Assembly: GCF_026151205.1 (NCBI RefSeq)
Contig: NC_087084.1
Span: forward strand, 9,294,894-9,358,893
From: Bolinopsis microptera
Taxonomy: Eukaryota > Ctenophora > Tentaculata > Lobata > Bolinopsidae
DNA: 64,000 nt
Direction of reading: 5' to 3'
The translations under genes and the position numbers were made by a program. Positions 33,289-45,000 of the stretch are shown one piece after another. Position 1 is the first letter of the stretch. Every line of letters starts with the position of its first letter. The notes beneath the pieces were generated by a model that was not told the origin of the DNA, did no database searches, and was given only the letters and a program-made list of their open reading frames with translations.

Positions 33289-35082
33289 ATGATGAGAAAG
33301 AGAGAGCTATGTCACCCCATTATAAGCCGGATATCATCCCATCTAATAGTTCAACTACATAGTTTAGTGCTGCATAGTTTAGTGCTGCTTGTTCTTGGAA
33401 TTATAAGAATTCTAGGAATAAACGTTCCAGTGGCCCATTGTTTACATTGCTGTTCTTGTCCAACATTCTGCTTCCTTTGTTCGGCTTGCTATACAGTATA
33501 CAGTACACGTGGAGATTCACGCGTTGTAATTCAATTTTATCTAAGATGATTATATTTCCATGCTGGCTTTATAAATGCGCTGTTCTGTTTATTTCGATAT
33601 TTCTCCAATGGCATTGTCTCATGAGCTATGATGATAAGATCACCCGGCTGCCGCCTGCCGGTACGGTAGGGATTCGGTCCGCTTACCTTATACGGTGAAC
33701 TGACTCTATTCCACTAGCTCTAATGCTTTCCCTACTGGTAGCTCTTAAGAGGCAGCGATTCGGTCCGGTGGTGATTATGCTTGCTTAACGCTTTGTAATG
33801 ATCTCGGAGGTACATTATCCAAACGAGGTACTATTTTAGTTAAATTAGCTTCGTTTCCGTGATGACCAGGCCAGCGAGACCACGACCACAATATGGTGTA
33901 TATATATTTGTAACTCCATTACACTCGTTAGATTGCTCTTAGCAAACTGCACCTCATACTGCACCTTCTCCTGCTTCCTCCTCCGTAAAGTTATTATCAC
34001 ACCACAACGTGTAAGCTCTCTCTCTCTTTCTCTCTCCAATACATTGTCCTAACAGTGTCATTAGCCACCCCTTGCTGTCTTGCCTCGCTTGGATCCAGGT
34101 TAATGCAAATGATCTATGAAAATTCAGGAGCAGCCCCCCCGTTACCTGTTCAATATTAACAGTGGTGGGAGTATAAGTACCGCGGTAGTGGGACCGTTAC
34201 TGCTCTTTTATCTACACAAATGCAGATCAGCGGAGAATAATGATCTGACCGTGTGTGATCCTTAGATCTCCGGCTTTGTTCCATCTTTCAAACGGTAGAT
34301 TTGGATTTGTGCACCCTGTGCTGTATCGCGAGTAGTTGAGAGTGTGTGAGAGTCGTTTTATTTATTTACCGTGTTTGGAAATTTTCTGTGATATATGTTT
34401 GAGTTGATGTGAGATTGACGACAAGTAGCGATATCTGTGAAGGTCACTCGAGGTTTTGAGCCACATTCCAAAGTCACAGCCACATTCCAAAGTCACACGG
34501 TGATTCTATTATTTTATTACTTTACATGCAGGCTGCAGCTTTGTTGAGTGTCTTCTAATACACAATCTTAATGAATGTGTTTAAGTTGATATATCTGTAT
34601 ACAGCAGTTGCTATATAGCAAGTTGCTATATCTGTTTGCTTTTATTGTCAAGCACAGCCTGGTTTAGCTCTTTATTAGATTTGTAATAGCTTACACATCT
34701 ATTATTGTTTATAGATCCTATACTGTTGATCATATTTTTAAATATCCTATTTCCGTACAGCGGCTTTTCTTATTATTTTCTTATTATTTATCTTGAGTTG
34801 TATATCATGCACAACAGCCATATTGTGCTCTTTATTGGATTTTAGTTTAATCATTCAGTCTTCAGCAATGTATCATATTTTAAAACTTTTAATATGTATA
34901 AAATGGTTTTATCGGTTTAAACTTAGCTGATAATTGTTAAGGATTACACACAAAGTGTTACGTAATCATTTCCTCTCCCTAATCAGTTTTACACATAGCT
35001 ATTGTGTCAAAATAACACTAGCGTTATCGTTTAGAACCCCTTCCTCCCTCTCGCCCTAAGTGATTGCGTAATATGTGAAAGA
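33289..35082. other. Intergenic, probable distal 5' flank of the gelsolin-like gene
   Basis: No exon could be recognised. A CT-rich tract lies near 34015-34040. GATTCGGTCCG occurs twice (about 33670 and 33757). An upstream untranslated exon of the gelsolin-like gene may lie here, but nothing in the sequence identifies it. Confidence 0.4.
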
Positions 35083-35988
35083 CCCTGCTCGGGCCCTCAA
35101 TCACAACCCGGGCTCTGGCCCTCAATCACAACCCGGGCTCTGGCCCTCAATCACAACCCGGGCTCTGGCCCTCAATCACAACCTGGGCTCTGGCCCTCAA
35201 TCACAATCCGGGCCCTGGCCCTCAATCACAACCCGGGCTCTGGCCCTCAATCACAACCCGGGCTCTGGCACTCAATCACAACCCGGGCTCTGGCCCTCAA
35301 TCACAACCCGGGCTCTGGCCCTCAATCACAACCCGGGCTCTGGCCCTCAATCACAACCTGGGCTCTGGCCCTCAATCACAACCCCTGCTCTGGCCCTCAA
35401 TCACAACCCCTGCTCTGGCCCTCAATCACAACCCGGGCTCTGGCCCTTAATCACAACCCGGGCTCTGGCCCTCAATCACAACCCCTGCTCTGGCCCTCAA
35501 TCACAACCCCTGCTCTGGCCCTCAATCACAACCCCTGCTCTGGCCCTCAATCACAACCCGGGCTCTGGCCCTTAATCACAACCCCTGCTCTGGCCCTCAA
35601 TCACAACCTGGGCTCTGTCCCTCAATCACAACCCGGGCTCTGTCCCTCAATCACAACCCGGGCTCTGGCCCTCAATCACAACCCGGGCTCTGGCCCTCAA
35701 TCACAACCCGGGCTCTGGCCCTCAATCACAACCCGGGCTCTGGCCCTCAATCACAACCCGGGCTCTGGCCCTTAATCACAACCCCTGCTCTGGCCCTCAA
35801 TCACAACCTGGGCTCTGGCCCTCAATCACAACCCCTGCTCTGGCCCTCAATCACAACCCGGGCTCTGGCCCTTAATCACAACCCCTGCTCTGGCCCTCAA
35901 TCACAACCTGGGCTCTGGCCCTCAATCACAACCCCTGCTCTGGCCCTCAATCACAACCCGGGCTCTGGCCCTCAATCACAACCTAACC
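35083..35988. repeat. 25-bp minisatellite, about 36 units, next to the gelsolin-like start
   Basis: Unit CTCTGGCCCTCAATCACAAC plus CCGGG or CCCTG. The two unit types form blocks, with occasional CCTGGG and CTTAATCAC variants. As 25 is not a multiple of three, it reads through all frames as a Pro/Gln/Asn-rich pseudo-peptide. The array stops 30 bp before the first gelsolin-like coding codons, so it lies in the 5' UTR or the preceding intron. Confidence 0.97.
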
Positions 35989-36015
35989 ATCACTCCTTTT
36001 AAGGCAAGGCTCGTC

Positions 36016-39000
36016 ATGCAGAAAGCAAAGAAATACGAATGGGCCGACTCCAACCTTGCACTCTTTGGCAGTGACACCGAGAAAAAGGTACATTCTTTGC
36101 GTGTTTTATTAAATTCTTTAGCTCTTTAAACGATTAATTTGACGCAAAAGATCTCGAGTCGTGTAGATCGTGTACATTAGTAACCTGATTACCTAATACC
36201 TAAGTATTCAAAATATTTAACAGAGACAGTTAATTATAATGTTTGTAAATACCACGAATAGTTTAGTGCTTCGCTCTTTAAAATTCTTAAACCTCGATCT
36301 AAGTTATTTGTATATTGACCACTTTGCAGGCCAGTGGCCAGGCTACTGAAATGATACATATTGTGCATACTTTAAATAACTGGTTTATATTTAAGAGTGA
36401 TTAAGTAGACCTCACAATAATCACGTACATAATTTACTCTGACGTCATGACAGCCCGTTTAAACCCTGTTCCCCAGGTAAAGAAGGACTCTGCCCTGACC
36501 GAAACTGCATGGGCTGGAGCCGGACAGGATGTGGGACTTCAGATCTGGAGGATCAACAAGTTTCAAGTGGAACACTGGGATAAGGAACAATACGGTGACT
36601 TCTATAATGGAGACTCTTACATCGTCCTTAATACTTACAAGTGCGTTATCACGTGTTTTATCACGTGTCTTATCACGTGTTTTATCAGTATCACGTTTTT
36701 AGAATAGTAAAACCGATTATGAAGGTTAAACTTCAGTCTGAAATTTTCTTTAAATTCAAGGCCTGGAACTGCTGTTAGCTGTTCTAATATTAAATTATTG
36801 AAAGCGAAAAGTGAAATTATGAAGCTGACGAACATGCACTGTGACAGAAAAAACTGTGAAAGTGAAACACTTAATGAAAGTGAAAGTGGAACACTTACAC
36901 CTCATCTTACAGGAACGAAGGAGAGGACGAGTTGCAATACGATGTTCACTTCTGGATTGGAAAGTACAGCACCCAGGATGAGTACGGTACTGCTGCGTAC
37001 AAAACAGTCGAACTGGACACTCTCTTGGACGATAAACCCATTCAGCACAGAGAGGTTAGATTTGTTACTTTATACAATTGACAGATATTCTGGGAATCGA
37101 TTGGTCAATAGTCGAAGTTTGTTGGTTAATTTCTGTCACGTGTCAAACAAATATGCCTCCCCACCAGAATCCACATCTATTGGCCCTGGTCACATTAATC
37201 TGGCGATGTGTAACCAGTTTCCTGCTTACCATCTTCTTTCATGTTACTAGTTATTATCCACCAACTTTGTCATTATCATGCTAAATATAAATCTTAGTAC
37301 CACTGAGATGAGAGAGCTTTAGACATGTTACAATAAAGGGAATGTTACAATAAAGGGAATGTTGAGTTTATCAAAGGAATGCTAAGTTTATTGTATGGGT
37401 ATACACTATACACCTCCGATCCTTTGTTTTCCTCATCTTTCCTCAACTTCTCTATAGAGAAGTTTCACCATCATTTGCTTCACCGTTATAACAGACTAAC
37501 CATTGTGTTTAAAGATACATTCTTATTGTCAAATTAATGTTTTATTTACGTTAAGATCAATTTCCAATGTAAACACGTATGAATTCAGATTCAAGTGAAT
37601 CAGGACAACTTAGGCACAAATATGTGCCCTTCAATTGGTATGGATTGAATCGAATCATTAAGATAATGATTCCAGGGATGATAACCGGTATCTCTACTAC
37701 CGGATATCATCCCTGGAATCATTATCTTATCATGAGACTGATAAACAGCAAACCTCTCCATGATCTCATGAATCATTAACTATTAAGGTATATCCGCATT
37801 CCGCAGGATAATACGATTATTTGTTACTTCCTTGTTTATATAGAGAATAATTGTCCGTACCAGTGTACATAGAAACACGTAACATACGATCTCAAATCAA
37901 ACCAGAAAGCCTGTCACTACACGTCACTTTCTAATACGAATAAATGTGGTGTTCTTGGGGGTAACATCAGGGGACACTAAACCAATTCAGCACAGAGAGG
38001 TTAGATTTGTTACTATTCTGGGATTTGATTGGTCAATAGTCGAAGCTGATTGATTAATTTATTTCACGCGACAGCAAGCAACCAATCAGCATGCAAAGTT
38101 GACCAACCAAACCACAGGATCACTGTCACGTGTCAAACAAATATGCCTCCCCACCGGAATCCACATCTATTGGCCCTGGTCACATTGAGCTGGCGATGTG
38201 TAACCAGTTTCCTGCTTACCATCTTCTTTCATGTTACTAGTTATTATCCACCAACTTTGTCATTATCATGCTAAATATAAATCTTAGTACCACTGAGATG
38301 AGAGAGCTTTAGACATGTTACAATAAAGGGAATGTTACAATAAAGGGAATGTTGAGTTTATCAAAGGAATGCTAAGTTTATTGTATGGGTATACACTATA
38401 CACCTCCGATCCTTTGTTTTCCTCATCTTTCCTCAACTTCTCTATAGAGAAGTTTCACCATCATTTGCTTCACCGTTATAACAGACTAACCATTGTGTTT
38501 AAAGATACATTCTTATTGTCAAATTAATGTTTTATTTACGTTAAGATCAATTTCCAATGTAAACACGTATGAATTCAGATTCAAGTGAATCAGGACAACT
38601 TAGGCACAAATATGTGCCCTTCAATTGGTATGGATTGAATCGAATCATTAAGATAATGATTCCAGGGATGATAACCGGTATCTCTACTACCGGATATCAT
38701 CCCTGGAATCATTATCTTATCATGAGACTGATAAACAGCAAACCTCTCCATGATCTCATGAATCATTAACTATTAAGGTATATCCGCATTCCGCAGGATA
38801 ATACGATTATTTGTTACTTCCTTGTTTATATAGAGAATAATTGTCCGTACCAGTGTACATAGAAACACGTAACATACGATCTCAAATCAAACCAGAAAGC
38901 CTGTCACTACACGTCACTTTCTAATACGAATAAATGTGGTGTTCTTGGGGGTAACATCAGGGGACACTAAACCCATTCAGCACAGAGAGGTTAGATTTGT

Positions 39001-42000
39001 TACTATTCTGGGATTTGATTGGTTTATAGTCGAAGCTGATTGGTTAATTTATTTCACGCGACAGCAAGCAACCAATCAGCATGCAAAGTTGACCAACCAA
39101 ACCACAGGATCACTGTCACGTGTCAAACAAATATGCCTCCCCACCGGAATCCACATCTATTGGCCCTGGTCACATTGAGCTGGCGATGTGTAACCAGTTT
39201 CCTGCTTACCATCTTCTTTCATGTTACTAGTTATTATCCACCAACTTTGTCATTATCATGCTAAAGATAGATCTTAGTACCACTGAGATCAGAGAGCTTT
39301 AGACATGTTACAATGAAGGGAATGTTACAATGAAGGGAATGTTGAGTTTATCAAAGGAATGCTAAGTTTATTATACCCCTTATCAGTGGCGTAACGTTGC
39401 CTGTTGCCCACAATTGTCCCACATTCAAACGACAATTTGGCGCCTCCCTAAGATGGCGCCCCGGCCCCCCCCCCCCCCCCCCCCCCCACTGCCTTCTACC
39501 TGGGTAATGGGTATACACTGTTCAGTGTTCTCCATTGTTTTCCTTACGGAGAAGTTTCACCATACTAACTATTGCTCTATTGTCCGTGTTTAAAGATACA
39601 TTCTTATTGTCAAATGTTACATTATTTATAAACTATCCACAGTCCATTGATATTGCTCTCCTAGGTAAATTAAAACAATGAAATTATACGCAAGAAAAAT
39701 ATGTGCCGTTCAAGTAATATGGGTTAGATTGAATCATGTTGTTGTAAGATTCCGCCTAGGTATGTTTTCTGCAAGGTCATGGGATTATCTGTGCAGCATA
39801 CTTGTTTTATTTACGTATTAATTCAGATTCAAGTGAATCAGGACAACTTAGGCACAAATATGTGCCCTTCAATTGGTATGGATTGAAGCGAATCATTAAG
39901 GTATATCCACATTCCGCAGGATAATACGATTATTTGTTACTTCCTTGTTTATATAGAGAATAATTGTCCGTACCAGTGTACATAGAAACACGTAACATAC
40001 AATCTCAAATCAAACCAAAAGGCCCGCCACGTTACTTTCTAATACGAATAAATGTGGTGTTCTTGGGGTAGCATTATAGGGGTTACATTCGGATTAATAC
40101 TGAACAAGTAATAATAATAATTTGAATTCGTACAAATATTGTTGAGCTTTGACACCAGCATTTCAGATCATTCCTTTATCCTGAAAAAACAAAAAAACAC
40201 CTCAAGTATTTACATTTTTTACCCCAAATTCTAAACCAGGTCCAATCCCACGAGTCCAAGATGTTCAAGGAGTACTTCGACTCTATAACACTACTTAAGG
40301 GAGGAGCAGATACTGGATTTAGACGGGTTCTTCCTGAAAGCTACGTGCCAAGACTCTTTCACATTCAGAAACGTACGTACCTATTTTTAGGGTTTTATGA
40401 CAAGAGTGGTTGATTCTATTCCCGAAGTTCTTATGAAGGTTTATTATAAAGGCATAATATCACCTCACACTGTACTTTATTTTTGTGTATACTATAATAT
40501 CAATATAGTTTAAATATGCTTTTGGTAAGCATGTAAGATTAAAAGTATTTTAAAATCGTGTAAAAATTACGAAAAATAAAAACTCCTTCTCTTATCTTCT
40601 TCTTCTCCTCCTCCCATCTCTCCCGTCTCCTCTCCCGTAGTCCCGTCTCCTCTCCCATCCCTCCCGTCTCCTCTCCCGTAGTCCCGTCTCCTCTCCCATC
40701 CCTCCCGTCTCCTCTCCCGTAGTCCCGTCTCCTCTCCCATCCCTCCCGTCTCCTCTCCCGTAGTCCCGTCTCCTCTCCCGTAGTCCCGTCTTCCCCTATC
40801 CTTCTCCTTCACTCCACAGTCCCCTCCTTTCCCCTCCTCCTCCTTTTTTCCCCTTCTCCTCCATACATTTGTCACTGATTACATATGTGTAAATTAAGAA
40901 ATAAGAACGTCAACAATAAATTTTATCCCGAAATAAGCTCAAATAAAAACAGTGATCATCTTTACAACTGTATGGAACGCGAGTCAGTATCAATCTTACA
41001 TTATGTGTGCGCGGCATTTATTTTAACCACACCTGTTAATCTTAAATGGAATAATTCTTCCACTGTTACAATGACAATTTACCATTACACACACATTACA
41101 CACACATTGCTATACATTATTAATTACGTACAGTATACATTATACATTGATATATTATACTTTAAAACCAATTAATTAATTTACTTAACCAATTTCACCT
41201 CTTCTACCAGATATTAAGGGGCCAAAACAGAGTAAGTACACATGCGCGTGAACACTATCTTCCTTTAGCTCGTTCAGCCCTACATTTATACCGCTCAATT
41301 TATAATCGTTTTTTAAAAACCAAGCTCAAGTTTCTCTTTGCTCTCTCTCTAAATCGTATTACTTGAAACGTTGTTTGAAGCACTAAGATGTTTTGTACAT
41401 AATAAGCATAATTACATAATAAGCATAATTGGTGCATGGTGGGGTTCCAGAACGTGGGTGCACTTTATACAGTGCACTTTATACAATTACAGTGCACTTT
41501 TTACAGTGCTCTTATTATTCAGTGTAGCACCGTGCTAAAAACAGCACAGTAAAATTATTTTCAAGCCCTTCGATCTCGATGAGATCATGTTATTTTTACA
41601 ACAATTTTACGATGTCTAAACTTTTGCAGTGTAAATCTGTGTAGCTTTACAAGAATTGATTTATGCATGGTCAAATCGAGTTTCGTTCTCGTGATTATAA
41701 TTTAAATGTTTTCGCAAAATGGGACAAAAATTGACACCATAATTTTTGATTATTATATTAAGTCAAAAGTTATAAATGCCAATGCTGTGATTAAATTTCA
41801 CTGAATAAGATAAATAAAAGGCATGTAACAAAATGTAAACCAATTTTCTAGTTGAACGAGCCCTCATTCCACATTGCTAGACTTTTATCCTTGAACTAAA
41901 TTTCCTGATTACATTTTTTAAATTTCGGGAGCTACGCCCCTTCAAATCCGAATTTGCAAAATTAAATCCCGCTATTTACAAAACACGATCCCCATTTCCT

Positions 42001-45000
42001 TTTGGGAGCTGTATTCATTATTTTCCAAATGACCGCATCTTATACTGGAAATATCCTTTCGCTTTGCTATTATATTTGAATTTTGAATCCTGTATCCTGA
42101 AGGCAAATTCCATGATGAATTGTCCCCTTTTTTAAGCCGTACCTGTTTCGCAAAAGTTGCTGACAGCTGCATCCCGACGAAAAACCCTGGATATTTGGGT
42201 TTCCGAGAATAGTGTCACGTGATGTGACGTCATGTCACGTGGTGTGACGTCATGTCACGTGGTGTGACGTCATGTCACGTGGTTACCACGTCGTGTGGGT
42301 TGTTAGAAATAGCTGCACCATGACAAACCTACAAGCTGAGTCGTGCAACTTACGACTTTTTAAACATCTTTTTACTTTTACAATAAATAATTTTATGTGA
42401 ATTTTGATTTTTGATAGATGATATTACAGTTATACTGCCTTAGCTGGCGTAACTGCTGTCATGTCACGTGACATAACGTTAGATCCCATGATTACTAATA
42501 TCTTCTCCTAATTTCAGAGTGGAATAACAGGAGGATCACGTGCACACAGATAGGTCTTAAGAAAGCCAACTACACTGACAACGACGTGTTTATCCTGGAT
42601 CTCGGTGACCATATCTTTCAGATCAACGGTTTAATATTAATAATAAATATTATAATCTTTTTCATAACCAATGCAACATTTATTATTCATAAAATTGTGT
42701 ACCTATTTTAACTGTATAAAACACCCGATATAATGAAAATTGAAACCACTCGTTGTCACGTGGTGTGACGTCATCTCAAATTACGTGACGTCACCTCAAG
42801 TGGTGTGACGTCACGTGATGTAACGTTGAAATTATTTAAAGGTGACTCTTGCTCGCACGACGAGAAATTCAAGGCATCTCAGGAGGTCTCAAAAATAAAA
42901 GGAGCGCGGGGCAAGGCAAGAAATGAAACGGTCGAGGGATGTCCTTTCGATGATCCTCGAATTGGACCTGTGAGTGATCTTCCGTTATAAAATTTTGATA
43001 TTATATAAAATAAATAAATATGTTAGGTATGTGTTTTGCAATTGCTCTAATTCTATTAGCTAAATAAATTTACCGTTTTGATTTTATTGATATTGGTCCT
43101 CCTATATGCATCAACTTAAGGATTTTGTGGTCTTTCCAGAATTGAATATGTATAGACTATAGATATTATGAACGAATTGTGTACACTGATACCATGATTA
43201 CTCTATTTTAAATATTTGATTTAACACTTTTATTCTTTCAGCATTTCAAGGACGGCGAGAAGAAAGAGAAGCCAGCAGCATCAGAATTCGGCGGAAACAA
43301 ACTTTTCGTTGTAAGTTCAGATTTTAGTTAAAATACCTTATCGGACCTAATTTGGACGGACATTACATGAACGGACATAATTATGAACGGACATTAATAT
43401 GAACGCTCGAAGGCATTCAAAACCATCAAAAATCCGAATTTTTTTCAATTTTTTGACTTTTTTTTTAATTTCAGCAAATGATTTTAAATCCATTTTTAAT
43501 ACAGTAAGTAAGAAAAGCAGTCGTTAAGCATTAAAAATGTGTACATGATCAGTGTCTAATATCACATATCATCTTCATCAAATGGGTTTTCGTGCATAGA
43601 ATAGTCCATGCTTAAAGCATATGTGGTTTCTAGCTTTATGGAAACCTTTTTTATCAAACTACCCCGCCCCCGGTCCTGTATTTCAGTGTTAACTTTTACA
43701 AGCCATTCGGTGTGAAGTGGTTTTATCTTAGACAACTTTAGGTTTATCTTAACATCACGTGGGGCTTTCCTAGCACTGTTTCATTACCTCCCCTGAGTTA
43801 TATGAACTATAACAACGTCGGACAATGTCCTTGGCAACACGATTTACCGTAATATCTAGAGGCTGGAACAAGTTTGTCATGTTGGCGGGGACTAACTCAT
43901 GAACTATGTTGTTGAGTGCCATAATTTCGGTGACTTTTCCGCCAAGTGACCCTTGAAAACATCATATACTAGTAGAACTAGTGTTATATTATTTGTAGAG
44001 AATATTTTAATGGTGTACAGTGTAAGCATAGTTCAAAAATGTCTCTATTAGTATTGCCAAATTGCTTCCAGGCGTTTTGCACGAGCAAAATGTTCAAAAA
44101 TGTTTGCCTTCGGCAAACTTTAACTGCACGATACTACTACTATAGTATTGAAATTTATAAAACCTTTGAAATTCTGACTGTGGCGCACAGAAAATCATTC
44201 CTACACCCCTGAATTATCTGCTATTACATGTGAACATTGCGAGGTATCTAGAGGTGGGAAAGGAGGAATTATTTTTGTTTTACGGGGAATTGAATAATGA
44301 TTGAATCAAGTAATCAAGATTTCTTGGAAACGCGTAGCTCCAGTATAGACATGGGTTCAAGTATAAGTATAAATTACAAGTCATTATCAGGGTACCATAC
44401 CAACTACCACATAACGATTGAGAAATTTAATTATATCTCCCCACGAATTTTACCTGGGGACCTCTCTGTTCATAAACAGGTTGAATATATATTGGAATAA
44501 CAATTGATAGGCCGAGCGCCGCCCAGTAACAAGAATTTTGATAGAATTAATTTGTTTATAATAATATGCTCTCTCGTACCACAATTACTATTAGAAAGTT
44601 TCTTATTTTACTCTTAGTTCCCAAAAATTATTTCGACAAACATTTTGGTGGCCCTCTCGTAAATTAATGGCACATATAAATGTTTGCATTGCATTGACAC
44701 TTTTATTTGTCACTGACACTATACAATATACATGTAGTTAAACTTAAATTATTTCATGTTCAATTCCATTGGAAATAGTTTTCAACCAAAACCCAAAATT
44801 GGGTAATAATATAAAGTGCATGGAACGTAACAAAAGTTTCCTTTTTCCAAATAAAAGGAAATGATATCAAATTAAATTACCGTTTCTGTACTAAACGCGA
44901 AATGTTGCCGAGAATGAAATCGGCCGTGAATGAATCAGAATAAGAAAAGCGAACGACCAATATAAACTGAAGTGTTTTTTTTTCTCACATTATCTGGCAT

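Larger units (their letters stand above)
37036..39378 (+). repeat. Tandem segmental duplication in intron 3 (about 990-bp unit)
   Basis: Three units begin with the same string CATTCAGCACAGAGAGGTTAG at about 37038, 37984 and 38974. In the first unit this is the true end of exon 3 and its donor. Units 1 and 2 are nearly identical over almost 950 bp; unit 3 diverges after about 39378. The extra 44 bp in unit 2 include ATTTATTTCACGCGACAGCAAG. The duplicated exon ends lack an acceptor and are decoys for splicing. Confidence 0.9.

Noticed and set aside
35075-35575. 166-residue Pro/Gln/Asn-rich frame
   Set aside because: It is the 25-bp minisatellite read through; the unit is not a multiple of three and no gene context supports it.
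40567-40875. Arg/Gly/Glu-rich frame on the minus strand
   Set aside because: Product of the pyrimidine-rich minisatellite in intron 4.
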